A stretch of DNA of 64,000 bases from Paenibacillus sp. 32352 (GCF_002042965.1 NZ_MZNT01000002.1:186001-250000), one strand, 5' to 3'. Positions 25,887 through 33,868 are shown, counted from the stretch's first letter. Numbers and translations: made by a program. Notes: generated by a model not told the origin, from the letters alone.

Positions 25887-26132
25887 AGCACCCGAATGCG
25901 GGTGCTGAGTCTGTCGAGAAACCTAGTTTTGCGAGAACTTTGCTAAATATGGAGGTGGGGTATTCCTCGGAAGAGTTTACGTCCGCCTTTGAAACCCGTG
26001 AAAATACCACTAAATCTGATCCCTTTCACGGGTTTCAACAGCGGCTGGAGGGGCATACCCCACCGTAGTATATTAGCAATAGTTCAAGCCTTATAGGTTT
26101 CTCGACAATCTGAGCACCCGAATGCGGGTGCT
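25887..26132. repeat. Imperfect 246-bp palindromic element (MITE-like), flanked by identical 20-bp hairpins
   Basis: The stretch folds back on itself almost entirely. Perfect paired blocks are 25913-25925/26094-26106 (13 bp), 25954-25963/26055-26064 (10 bp) and 25991-26003/26024-26036 (13 bp), all with nearly the same centre near 26010. Both ends carry the same 20-bp hairpin AGCACCCGAATGCGGGTGCT (25887-25906, 26113-26132); only the right one is followed by a T-run. It has no coding potential. A related half copy lies at 28643-28745. The simplest reading is a small non-autonomous mobile or REP-like element sitting in the terminator of the aldo/keto reductase gene. Confidence 0.7.
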
Positions 26133-26137
26133 TTTTT
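26113..26137 (+). terminator. Terminator hairpin with T-run after the palindromic element
   Basis: Palindromic stem AGCACCC/GGGTGCT followed by six T. It probably is the original terminator of the aldo/keto reductase transcript, now about 250 nt from that gene's stop. Confidence 0.75.
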
Positions 26138-26140
26138 CAT

Positions 26141-26287
26141 CTAATTCCCATTACGATGCTGCTTGTTAGGCAAAGACTTATCCGGATGTCCGTCCCCTTG
26201 GTGCTTGCGGTTTTTTTCGTCCTTGGCTTGCGTATCGTGAACCTTCTCGATCCAGCTCTCTGTATCTCCGGTCAAGTTATTCTTCAT
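26141..26287 (-). CDS. Small hydrophilic protein of 48 residues (DUF4023-like)
   Basis: The minus strand encodes MKNNLTGDTESWIEKVHDTQ, then a Lys/Asn/His-rich stretch ending LPNKQHRNGN. The ATG has a very strong AAAGGAGGGG site about 10 nt upstream, the best evidence that it is real. There is no membrane segment. The pattern WIEKVHDTQ...KNRKHQGDGHPDKSLPNKQH recalls, from memory, the short DUF4023 proteins of Bacillales, whose function is unknown. It ends 3 nt from the terminator hairpin of the opposite strand. Confidence 0.7.
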   Translation of the reverse strand: MKNNLTGDTESWIEKVHDTQAKDEKNRKHQGDGHPDKSLPNKQHRNGN

Positions 26288-26406
26288 GGATAAGTTCCCC
26301 TCCTTTCATCGTTTCGTAGTATGCCCTTGAACCGTGGTTTTCTTGTATTATTGATGATATAATGTCTGAACAAAAGTTATGATCTGGAAGCGAGCTGATA
26401 CAGCGA

Positions 26407-27069
26407 ATGGACCCTCGCGAGCTTTTCGGCGAAATGGATATATACTTATTGGATCAGTTATTAAAAGGCCGAATAACGGAAGAAATGAAAATTCTGGATG
26501 CCGGGTGCGGCACGGGACGAAACCTTACTTATTTCTTGCGCAGCGGATACTCTATTTTCGCCGTGGACAGGTCGGAGGATGCAGTTCAGCAGGTCAGGAA
26601 GCTGGGCAGGACGCTTGCCCCTGAATGGGAGGATGAGCAGGCACGGGTAGAGGCTGTTGAAAAAATGAGCTTTGCCAATGATAGCTTTGACGTCGTGATC
26701 AGCTGCGCCGTTCTTCATTTTGCCCTGAATGACCTGCACTTCCAACAAATGCTTCAGGAGCTCTGGAGAGTGCTTCGGCCGGGAGGTCTGCTGTTCGCGA
26801 GGCTGGCTTCAAGCATTGGCATCGAGGACCGCGTGGTCCGTATAGAGAATGAACAGTATAAGCTTCCGGACGGGACAATCCGTTATCTTGTAGACGAGCA
26901 GCGATTGGTCAAAATGACGGAGAAGCTTCAAGGTATCCTACTGGAGCCAATAAAAACCGTCAATGTGGCAAATCAGCGATGTATGACAACCTGGTGCCTG
27001 AAAAAGCCTCATATTTTATTTTTTGATCCTATTGAAGAAAGCGGTATAGAGAAAGAATCCCCGGCTTAG
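26407..27069 (+). CDS. Class I SAM-dependent methyltransferase
   Basis: A 220-residue methyltransferase with motif I LDAGCGTGRNL (30-40), acidic motif II AVDRSED, motif III-like SFDVVISCAVLHF and the later LRPGGLLFARL. Such Methyltransf_11/25-type proteins modify small molecules or tRNA; the substrate cannot be told. The ribosome site before ATG 26407 is weak (AAGCGAGCTGAT). A -10-like TATAAT at about 26359 lies upstream without a good -35. It is followed after 22 nt by the C-N hydrolase gene and then by a GNAT gene, forming a three-gene unit. Confidence 0.87.
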   Translation: MDPRELFGEMDIYLLDQLLKGRITEEMKILDAGCGTGRNLTYFLRSGYSIFAVDRSEDAVQQVRKLGRTLAPEWEDEQARVEAVEKMSFANDSFDVVISCAVLHFALNDLHFQQMLQELWRVLRPGGLLFARLASSIGIEDRVVRIENEQYKLPDGTIRYLVDEQRLVKMTEKLQGILLEPIKTVNVANQRCMTTWCLKKPHILFFDPIEESGIEKESPA

Positions 27070-27091
27070 CCGAAGTAAAGGAGTTAAAACA

Positions 27092-27955
27092 ATGAAATTG
27101 AGAGTATCAGCGGTGCAATACCATTTACATACGATTGGCAGCTTTGAAGAATTTGCCGCGCAAGTTACGCACTACGTAAAAACCGCGGAGGAATTCGAAG
27201 CGGACTTCGTCCTTTTTCCCGAATTGTTTACGACCCAGCTAATGTCCATCGGCGGAGGCAAGAAGCACCCGGAAGCGTTGACGATTGAGGAGCTGCCTGC
27301 CTTTACGGATTCGTATAAGGAGCTGTTCGTCTCGTTAGCCGGGCAAACCGGAATGCATATTATTGGCGGAACCCATATTATTGAAGAAAAAGGACGCTTG
27401 TATAACACCGCTTATCTATTTTATCCAGATGGACGCATCGGCGAGCAGCGCAAGCTTCATATTACGCCGACAGAAGTGAAAGAGTGGAACATGCAAGCCG
27501 GCGATGCGCTGCATATATTTGATACGGACAAAGGGAAGATCGCTATCCTGATCTGCTATGATATCGAATTTCCTGAAATCGTAAGAATGGCCCGAGCACG
27601 CGGGGCTGACGTCATCTTCTGTCCTTCTTGCACGGATGACCGGCATGGCTTCCATCGGGTCCGCTATACCTGCCACGCCAGAACCATTGAGAATCAAATT
27701 TATGTCGTGACCACAGGAACCATTGGTTCTCTCCCTACCGTAGACTTTATGAGAGGGAACTACGGACAAGCGGCCGTTATTACACCTAATGATGTGCCTT
27801 TTCCTCCCGGCGGCTTGCTCGCTGTAGGCGAAATTAACCATGATATGGTGATCACAGCGGATTTGGACTTGAGCCTGCTGCATCAAGTGCGGGAAAAGGG
27901 GTCCGTAACGACATGGCGCGACCGCAGAACGGATTTATACACGGATTGGAGCTAG
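27092..27955 (+). CDS. Carbon-nitrogen (nitrilase-superfamily) hydrolase
   Basis: A 287-residue amidase-fold enzyme with the full catalytic triad: E44 (FPELFT), K121 (RKLHIT) and C155 (LICYDIEFPE). It should hydrolyse an amide or carbamoyl group of a small molecule. The sequence resembles the hydrolase half of the Bacillus YhcX-type bifunctional proteins, in which a GNAT domain is fused at the N-terminal side; here the GNAT partner is a separate gene just downstream (16-nt gap). The start follows AAAGGAG. Confidence 0.92.
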   Translation: MKLRVSAVQYHLHTIGSFEEFAAQVTHYVKTAEEFEADFVLFPELFTTQLMSIGGGKKHPEALTIEELPAFTDSYKELFVSLAGQTGMHIIGGTHIIEEKGRLYNTAYLFYPDGRIGEQRKLHITPTEVKEWNMQAGDALHIFDTDKGKIAILICYDIEFPEIVRMARARGADVIFCPSCTDDRHGFHRVRYTCHARTIENQIYVVTTGTIGSLPTVDFMRGNYGQAAVITPNDVPFPPGGLLAVGEINHDMVITADLDLSLLHQVREKGSVTTWRDRRTDLYTDWS

Positions 27956-27971
27956 AGAGGAGTAGGGACTC

Positions 27972-28640
27972 TTGTATCATAAAGAACTGTTTGTTTTTGA
28001 TCAGGACCGCCCTATACCGGCGCTTGTCCGTTCTTATACCAAGGCAGATTTTGCCGATCTCATCCATATTCAAGAGCAGAGCTTTCCGCCTCCATTTCCA
28101 TCGGAGCTGTGGTGGAATGAAGAACAGCTGAACCAACATGTGACCCTGTTTCCGCAAGGCGCACTCTGTGTAGAGCTGGAAGGCAAGATAGCAGCGTCTA
28201 TCACCGGATTGATGATCGACTTTGACCCTAATCATGCGGAACATACATGGGAAGAGATAACGGATGGCGGCTACATTCGCAATCACAATCCGAATGGGAA
28301 CACGCTGTACATCGTCGACATCTGTGCGCTCCCTGCCTACCGGAAGCTTGGTCTAGGCAAGCTGCTGATGCAATCGATGTATGAAGTCGTTATTGAATTG
28401 AAGCTCCAGAGACTGCTTGGGGGAGGGCGTATCCCCGGCTACCATCTTCATGCAGCTTCCATGACACCTGAGCAATATGTCGACTCGGTTCTTGCTGGTA
28501 GGCTGAAGGACCCGGTGCTTACCTTTCTTATGCGCTGCGGAAGAACTCCAGTGAAACTGATCCACGGTTACTTGGAGGATGAGGATTCTCACAATTGTGC
28601 CATGCTGATGGAATGGAAGAATCCGTTTCTCCGATCGTGA
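27972..28640 (+). CDS. GNAT-family N-acetyltransferase, YhcX-like
   Basis: A 222-residue acetyltransferase. The acetyl-CoA loop is LYIVDICALPAYRKLGLGKL; downstream segments GGRIPGYHLHAASMTPEQYV and DPVLTFLMRCG match, from memory, the GNAT half of YhcX-type proteins. The start is a TTG at 27972 set by AGGAG about 10 nt upstream that overlaps the end of the hydrolase gene region. Function together with the preceding C-N hydrolase is likely: one enzyme may acetylate and the other deacylate or hydrolyse the same amide metabolite, though this is inference. Confidence 0.88.
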   Translation: MYHKELFVFDQDRPIPALVRSYTKADFADLIHIQEQSFPPPFPSELWWNEEQLNQHVTLFPQGALCVELEGKIAASITGLMIDFDPNHAEHTWEEITDGGYIRNHNPNGNTLYIVDICALPAYRKLGLGKLLMQSMYEVVIELKLQRLLGGGRIPGYHLHAASMTPEQYVDSVLAGRLKDPVLTFLMRCGRTPVKLIHGYLEDEDSHNCAMLMEWKNPFLRS

Positions 28641-28642
28641 TG

Positions 28643-28745
28643 AAAGTAAATTCATATTTTGCGGGTTTCCATAGTGGCTGGAGGGGTTACCCAATCGGAG
28701 TATATTAGCAATTGTTCAAGCTTCCCAGGTTTCTTAACCGTCTGA
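28643..28745. repeat. Half copy of the palindromic element
   Basis: This stretch aligns with the right half (about 26010-26113) of the element at 25887-26132. Shared blocks include GGCTGGAGGGG, AGTATATTAGCAAT, GTTCAAGC, AGGTTTCT and a final TCTGA, with one single-base gap. It starts near the symmetry centre of the full copy and lacks the flanking hairpin. It fills most of the gap between the GNAT and sodC genes. Confidence 0.65.
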
Positions 28746-28819
28746 AATTTATGTTTATTTATTCTCCATTAGGTAAACAATGATAGAGGAACATTTTTGA
28801 ACCAATGGAGGATAAGAGC

Positions 28820-29458
28820 ATGAGAAAATGGGTTAACCGCGGAGCTCTGATGCTTAGCTTCGCGCTGGTGCTTACTTCAGGTTGTGAATGGAAATCGGTG
28901 TCTACTTCGGCATCGACGGACCTTGAGCATCCTGGACATCATGACGGATCTGCTGTGGAAGAAAGTGCTGGATCCAATTCTATGGCGACCCAGGCTAATG
29001 AGCCGGTGCCTGCTCCGAAGACGATCGACATCATCAACAGCAAAGGGTCCAAAATTGGAACAGCCACACTCACTCAGGTGCCTGAAGGAGTAAAATTCCA
29101 AGTCGACGTAGCCGGCATGACGCCTGGCAAACACGGTATGCACATTCATGAGACAGGAGTATGCACTCCTCCGGATTTCAAATCGGCAGGGGAGCACTTC
29201 AATCCTGAGCATAAGCACCATGGCTTTGATAATCCGCAAGGCTACCACGCAGGAGATCTACCGAACCTGGAGGTTGGCTCTGACGGCAGAGGAAGAGCGG
29301 AGGTTGTAGCTCCGAAATTGACCCTCGCCAAGGATAAAGCGAATTCGCTGTTCAAGACCGGGGGCACCGCGCTTGTTATTCATGAGAAGGAAGACGACTA
29401 TAAGACGGATCCTTCGGGCAATTCCGGTAACCGCGTAGCATGCGGCGTTATCAAGTAA
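28820..29458 (+). CDS. sodC: Lipoprotein Cu/Zn superoxide dismutase (YojM-like)
   Basis: A 212-residue extracellular lipoprotein with lipobox LTSGC (Cys22) and a His/Asp-rich linker. The SOD domain has the metal ligands in HGMHIHETG, GEHFNPEHKHHGF, the His and Asp of YHAGDLPN and the late His of ALVIHEKEDDY, plus both disulfide cysteines (GVCTPPD and VACGVI). All copper and zinc ligands seem present, so it may be active, although the Bacillus homologue YojM is reported to be poorly active. ATG 28820 follows TGGAGG at 8 nt; an in-frame ATG at 28805 overlaps that site. Confidence 0.92.
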   Translation: MRKWVNRGALMLSFALVLTSGCEWKSVSTSASTDLEHPGHHDGSAVEESAGSNSMATQANEPVPAPKTIDIINSKGSKIGTATLTQVPEGVKFQVDVAGMTPGKHGMHIHETGVCTPPDFKSAGEHFNPEHKHHGFDNPQGYHAGDLPNLEVGSDGRGRAEVVAPKLTLAKDKANSLFKTGGTALVIHEKEDDYKTDPSGNSGNRVACGVIK

Positions 29459-29515
29459 TGACATTTTTTGGGCGGTAAGCATTGCCGCTTGAGAGAACCT
29501 GTGATACGATGTTTA

Positions 29516-29563
29516 AGCACCCGCCTTAATGGCTGAGCAATCAGTCAATGGGGTGGGTTTTTT
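29516..29563 (+). terminator. Probable terminator after sodC
   Basis: An imperfect hairpin with inner TGGCTGA/TCAGTCA arms, ACCC/GGGT outer pairs and a run of six T. Confidence 0.6.
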
Positions 29564-29601
29564 ACTTGCTACGGGGTAGATTTATATTGGATGAAGTTTG
29601 A

Positions 29602-29769
29602 AGTAGAATAGATTTCTTCACCAAGATTGCCAAGCGAAGCGCGGAGTGCAATCCGAAAGCGGAGCAGGTACCGACCAAGATCGGCCGGTTTACAGTGGAG
29701 CCCGGCTATGACTTGCACAGCAATCCGAATTATAATCAGTTTGCCCGCTTGCGAACGGCCGACTCGTAG
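29602..29769 (+). pseudogene. Orphan protein-like reading frame without start (possible gene remnant)
   Basis: The 367-nt gap between sodC and the next gene holds a frame of 55 codons ending at TAG 29767. Its later part reads like protein (AECNPKAEQVPTKIGRFTVE followed by PGYDLHSNPNYNQFARLR) but has no ATG, GTG or TTG start with a ribosome site, and a stop lies just upstream. It may be the 3' remnant of a lost gene. I do not recognise the family. Confidence 0.3.
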
Positions 29770-29825
29770 GATGCTTATGTTTAGCAAACGGAGGAAGAGG
29801 CGGAGTATTAAGGAGGGAATGATGG

Positions 29826-30017
29826 ATGTTTCATTGGGGAACTGCAATAGTTCAGTTGATTAATCTCATCTTGATATTACTCGTACTTTATGTCATCTAT
29901 ACTCTTATCCGTAATTCCAATAGAAGCACCAAGAGCCTGGGCAATATCGAAAAGTCCTTACAACGGATCGAAGAGCATTTGAAATCACCTGCAGAGCAGG
30001 ACGCTGGGCGTAAATAG
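29826..30017 (+). CDS. Small single-pass membrane protein
   Basis: A 63-residue protein: a short polar start, one membrane segment (LINLILILLVLYVIYTLI) and a basic, then amphipathic helical tail (NIEKSLQRIEEHLKS) likely in the cytoplasm. A strong AGGAGG site 9 nt upstream sets the ATG at 29826. No known family is recognised. It precedes the flavin-fold gene by 30 nt and could share its transcript. Confidence 0.75.
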   Translation: MFHWGTAIVQLINLILILLVLYVIYTLIRNSNRSTKSLGNIEKSLQRIEEHLKSPAEQDAGRK

Positions 30018-30047
30018 CATGCATTAGAGAGGTGGGATAGTAAGACT

Positions 30048-30680
30048 ATGACTCAAGGAGCTTCCGGGTTTCAGCAGGTTATCTCCTCAGAGCAGGAGCT
30101 AAGAGATATTCTAGGTTATCCGAGCGAGGTCGTGAATCGTAAAGTCGTCTCGGCGATAGATTCTCATTGCAAGGATTATATTGCCAGATCGCCGTTTGTT
30201 CTTATAGCTACGGCAGACGGAGAAGGAAAATGCGACGTATCGCCGAGAGGGGATGCCCCAGGCTTTGTCCTGGTTCTTGACGAGCAGCGTCTGGTGATCC
30301 CGGAAAGGCCGGGCAACCGCAGGATGGATTCCTTGCGGAACATCGTTTCGAATCCGAATATCGGCTTGATATTCCTCATTCCCGGTCTGGAAGAGACGCT
30401 GCGGGTCAACGGCAAAGCCTATGTTATCAAGGATGAGGCGTTGTTGAATCAGATGCAGGCCCACGGCAAGGCTCCCTTGCTCGGAATCGGTGTCGAAGTA
30501 GAGGAATGCTATATGCACTGCGCCAAAGCCTTCAAGCGCTCGATGCTGTGGAATCCCGAATCCTGGCTCGATAAAGAGCAGCTTCCGGTACCGGCACGAA
30601 TTCTTGCGAAGCATACGGGGTCGACGGAGGAGCAGATTACCCGTTCCCTCGATGAAAGCTACAGACTGCGCTTATATTGA
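30048..30680 (+). CDS. Pyridoxamine-5'-phosphate-oxidase-like FMN-binding protein
   Basis: A 210-residue split-barrel protein of the MSMEG_1061/PNPOx-like group. Typical pieces are FVLIATADGEGKCDVSPRGD, the FMN-contact part LVIPERPGNRRMDSLRNI and a conserved tail with CYMHCAKAFKRSMLW. Members bind FMN or F420 and reduce or oxidise unknown small substrates; the sequence does not show which. AGAGGTGGG lies before the ATG. Its transcript ends in the strong terminator at 30691. Confidence 0.9.
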   Translation: MTQGASGFQQVISSEQELRDILGYPSEVVNRKVVSAIDSHCKDYIARSPFVLIATADGEGKCDVSPRGDAPGFVLVLDEQRLVIPERPGNRRMDSLRNIVSNPNIGLIFLIPGLEETLRVNGKAYVIKDEALLNQMQAHGKAPLLGIGVEVEECYMHCAKAFKRSMLWNPESWLDKEQLPVPARILAKHTGSTEEQITRSLDESYRLRLY

Positions 30681-30690
30681 TTTCATAACC

Positions 30691-30728
30691 AAAACCCGCT
30701 AATGCTAGATGCGATTAGCGGGTTTTTC
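30691..30728 (+). terminator. Rho-independent terminator after the flavin-fold gene
   Basis: A perfect 13-bp stem (30691-30703 with 30714-30726) and a T-run; the A-run on the other arm could also serve the opposite strand. Confidence 0.9.
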
Positions 30729-30823
30729 TTTGATCTTATTGAATAGACATCTTGGTCCATTTCCCTGCGAATACCGCGTTGGCGGCAATGGATGGATTTA
30801 ATTTATAGGATACTTAGTGCTAT

Positions 30824-32533
30824 CTACCGCTTGCGGAACACATCGAGAAGCAGCTCGTCCTTGACAGGATCCTGGGTTTCCCATGTAGCGGCGAAACGAA
30901 CCTGATGGGAAACGCCGAGAATATCGTAGGCATTCACCAAGTGCTGTCTGGCATTGCCAATGATGAGCGTGTGGAGGCGTACCTGCTTTTTCCTGCCGAG
31001 CTCGAAGAGCTGCTGCCGCACCTCGGCTCCTATGGTTCCGATACCGTCCGTCACCATAACGAAATCCGCATCCGGAAAGCGGGGATGATGCTCGACCAGC
31101 TCGATTCCGCGTTTGATCGGAGCGTCAAAATGCGTTCCGCCCCCAAATGCGAGCTGGGATATGGAGTAGAAGGAGGGCCAATCCGGCTTGCGCCAATAGA
31201 GCGGCTGCTCGACCAGCTCGCCTCTTGTTCCGAACAGAAGCAGAATGAAGTCACGGCGCTCCAGAAGACTGAAGGCGGCGAAGGTGGCGGTGAAGATTTG
31301 GGCAAGACGAAGCTTGCTGCCCCGCATGGAATGGGATGTATCCAGCATACAGATCACAGGGCCTCTTTGCGGCTCGTCCGTCCATCCGTTGATGTTATAG
31401 GTGAGCAGCTTCCGATCCAGCCATTTTACGGTAAAATACAGCTCATAATCTTCATCGGCCAACAGACTGGCTTCACTGGGCAGCATGTGCGCGATTTGGC
31501 CGGATTGCCGCAGATCATCATATGCTTCCGGAATATGGGGCGATTTCATCTGTTTACGCATCACTTTAAGATGCTGAAGGTTGCGCCCGACCTCCTGGAG
31601 AAAGGCGATAAGCTCCGGATGTCTTTTCAGCTTGTCAACCCATGCCATGTAATTGGCGAACTCCTGACGGTGAAGCCGTCCGAGATCGCTTCCCCACCGG
31701 CGGTTGGCAATGCGTTGACTGGCTTGCAGCAGCTCATGCACGTTCAAGCTCTCCTGATCCTCTGTGGAGAGAGATTCCTTCAACGACCGGTTCAGCCATT
31801 GGCCTAGCTGATCCTCCAGCTGCTGAAACATTTCCTTGTCCCGCTTCGTAAATCGCTCCAGCTGCTTCTCGCGCTGCTCCAGCTCTGCCTCGGTCTTCTT
31901 CAGCTTCTGCCTGGCTTTGTCCCGCTTGGTAAAGTCGGTCCGCATCTGCTCCTGAAGCTCCTCAATGCGCTGTTTTAGCTGAACAATTTCTGCTTCAACC
32001 AGCGGACGGGTATCTAGAGCGGCCTGCTTGTCCTCTACATTTTTTTTGCCCTGCTGCAGTGTATAACCAACCAGCTTAAGCTGCTCAATCTGCTTCTCGG
32101 ACAGCCGCTCTTGAAGGCGCGAGTCGTCCTGCCCTTGCTGCCGTATGCGTTCATTGAACCCGATGGAGAGATGCTGCTCGTCCTTTTTCCTCCGTTTGAC
32201 CTCCTCGGCATAACTGCCGGTTAACCACATTAAGCTTTTTAAAGCGGTCTTGAAGGAGGCGTTGACCTCGCCAATCGTCCTGGGGTGAATCGTCCTGTAG
32301 AAAAATTGTCCCCGAAGCTGTTGAACCAGCCACCGGTGAAATGGGGGCTCATCCATCGTTGCATCATACTGCGGCTGCGGCAAATAAAAGCACATGAAAA
32401 AATCGGCAAACAGCTCTACGGAAAACCATTCCGTTGTTGCCTTGGCTTCACGTATCCATTCCTGCGCCGTTCGGGAGGAATGCACGTAACCGTCAAAGAC
32501 GAAGCGATCGATACGCGCGCATTGGATGATCAT
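30824..32533 (-). CDS. VWA-domain protein, ViaA-like partner of the MoxR/RavA ATPase
   Basis: A 569-residue cytoplasmic protein. The N-terminal half is helical and unique, followed by a long charged coiled coil (roughly residues 150-250, Glu/Lys/Gln-rich heptads). The C-terminal VWA domain has the MIDAS motif DTSHSM (D398), the Thr of GGGTHFD and the Asp of VMVTDGIG. ViaA of enteric bacteria has the same plan and is encoded next to RavA; here the ATPase gene lies 33 nt upstream on the same strand. The protein probably presents substrates to, or is remodelled by, that ATPase. The ATG at 32533 has only a weak GGTGAA site, suggesting coupled translation. Confidence 0.85.
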   Translation of the reverse strand: MIIQCARIDRFVFDGYVHSSRTAQEWIREAKATTEWFSVELFADFFMCFYLPQPQYDATMDEPPFHRWLVQQLRGQFFYRTIHPRTIGEVNASFKTALKSLMWLTGSYAEEVKRRKKDEQHLSIGFNERIRQQGQDDSRLQERLSEKQIEQLKLVGYTLQQGKKNVEDKQAALDTRPLVEAEIVQLKQRIEELQEQMRTDFTKRDKARQKLKKTEAELEQREKQLERFTKRDKEMFQQLEDQLGQWLNRSLKESLSTEDQESLNVHELLQASQRIANRRWGSDLGRLHRQEFANYMAWVDKLKRHPELIAFLQEVGRNLQHLKVMRKQMKSPHIPEAYDDLRQSGQIAHMLPSEASLLADEDYELYFTVKWLDRKLLTYNINGWTDEPQRGPVICMLDTSHSMRGSKLRLAQIFTATFAAFSLLERRDFILLLFGTRGELVEQPLYWRKPDWPSFYSISQLAFGGGTHFDAPIKRGIELVEHHPRFPDADFVMVTDGIGTIGAEVRQQLFELGRKKQVRLHTLIIGNARQHLVNAYDILGVSHQVRFAATWETQDPVKDELLLDVFRKR

Positions 32534-32566
32534 TGAGGTTCACCGCCGGTCACTGTGATGGTCTTG

Positions 32567-33868
32567 CTACAAAGTATAATCGTACTGGACGCCGGGAATC
32601 TCACGGTCAAACAAGGTCCGGTACAGTCCCTGAATGGTCTGCAGAATACGTTCGCCTTGAATTCGCAGATGGGTATACTTCACCGCAAAACGGTCTGTTT
32701 GCGTAAGCAGAAAGTTTTGGTTGCGGATATAGCCGGGCAAATCCTTCTCCCGCTGCTGCCACTGAACCAGCTTACCTCTCAGCGCTCTCGCCGTATCCTC
32801 CAGTTCGACCCGGCAATTTTCCAGCTTCTGCTTCATCTGCTCCTGGGCGTCCTTATTCATGCTGCCACCGACTTCCTTCTTGAATTGAAAGGCGTGGAGC
32901 TCGTCTTCAAGGCCCAACCAGTGCTTGGTGGTCTGATCATAGGTGCGCAGCGGCAGCTCTCTTTCCGATTCCTGCTTTAACGCTTCTTGGAACTCCTTTT
33001 GAAACAGCTCTTGCAGAACGGTCAAGTCCTCCGGATAATCCCACAGCATATGCGGGGTATAGACGGTATCCCAGACGTTGACGTTATCGCGTCCATTCAA
33101 TGCCGCCGAGGTCTTCCACACTTGCCCGATCTTTCTCCATCTGCGGTCGGAGAGAGAGTATTCCTTGGCCTCCATTTCCGTCTTTAACCGGAACAGCATA
33201 TAGACGAGCGACTCTGGAATCGTTACCTGGCCCGCTTTGGAGCGAACAGTCTCCACGTCCTGAAGCGAAAGCAGCGAAGAGAGAGGCTCCGTCGGCAGCT
33301 GAAACATACGTTCATAGCTGGACATTTGCTTAATAAATCCAACCTCATAACGTATCAGAAAACGGTCGTACAGCGCAGTGAGCTGATCATTATCCTCCGG
33401 CAGCTCGTTCGAGGCAGCCATCAAGAAAACGAGAGGCGACTGCTCCTTTTCCCGTCCGTTGAAAAATATGCGTTCGTTTAAGATAGACAATAGCGCGTTC
33501 AAGATGGCGCTGTTCGCTTTAAAAATCTCATCAAGAAAAGCAAAATGGGCGGACGGTAAATAGCCTTCCGTTTGACGGATGTATACGTCCTGCTTTAATT
33601 GCTGAAGGGATACGGGACCGAACATTTCGTCCGGCGTCGTAAACCGGGTCAGCAGATAGTCGAACCAACGGCCGCTGCCGAACAGCTGGGAGACCGCTCT
33701 CGCTAGCTGGGATTTCGCCGTTCCCGGCGGCCCGATCAGCAGAACATTCTCATTGCTCATTAATCCAAGCAGGAGCAAACGGATCAATTCCTCCCGCTCG
33801 AGGAATCTGCTCTCCAGCAATCGGATAGCCTGCTCCAGCTTATTCTGTATGTTCTCAATCTCATTCAT
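32567..33868 (-). CDS. MoxR-family AAA+ ATPase, RavA-like
   Basis: A 433-residue AAA+ protein. Walker A is GPPGTAKS (46-53), Walker B FAFLDEIFKA near 110, then NALLSILNERIFFNGRE, the sensor 1 region LMAASNELPEDN and the arginine region ALYDRFLIRYE. The segment YLLTRFTTPDEMFGPVS agrees closely with E. coli RavA as I remember it. The C-terminus has the helical extension and coiled coil. MoxR/RavA ATPases with VWA partners act as chaperone-like remodelers in respiratory-complex assembly or stress. ATG 33868 is set by AAGGAGG 9 nt upstream; an ATG at 33895 lies ahead of that site. It is followed by the VWA gene in one operon. Confidence 0.9.
   Translation of the reverse strand: MNEIENIQNKLEQAIRLLESRFLEREELIRLLLLGLMSNENVLLIGPPGTAKSQLARAVSQLFGSGRWFDYLLTRFTTPDEMFGPVSLQQLKQDVYIRQTEGYLPSAHFAFLDEIFKANSAILNALLSILNERIFFNGREKEQSPLVFLMAASNELPEDNDQLTALYDRFLIRYEVGFIKQMSSYERMFQLPTEPLSSLLSLQDVETVRSKAGQVTIPESLVYMLFRLKTEMEAKEYSLSDRRWRKIGQVWKTSAALNGRDNVNVWDTVYTPHMLWDYPEDLTVLQELFQKEFQEALKQESERELPLRTYDQTTKHWLGLEDELHAFQFKKEVGGSMNKDAQEQMKQKLENCRVELEDTARALRGKLVQWQQREKDLPGYIRNQNFLLTQTDRFAVKYTHLRIQGERILQTIQGLYRTLFDREIPGVQYDYTL

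Noticed and set aside
25887-26132. CRISPR-like or riboswitch interpretation of the repeated hairpins
   Set aside because: Only two copies, inverted internal structure, no spacers and no downstream gene in the right place for a riboswitch.
29569-29847. Minus-strand 92-residue frame in the gap after sodC
   Set aside because: It overlaps the start of the small membrane protein gene, has no ribosome site and its sequence follows from the opposite frame.
30905-31807. 300-residue plus-strand frame opposite the VWA gene
   Set aside because: Lies wholly antisense to a gene with intact MIDAS motifs; composition is not protein-like.
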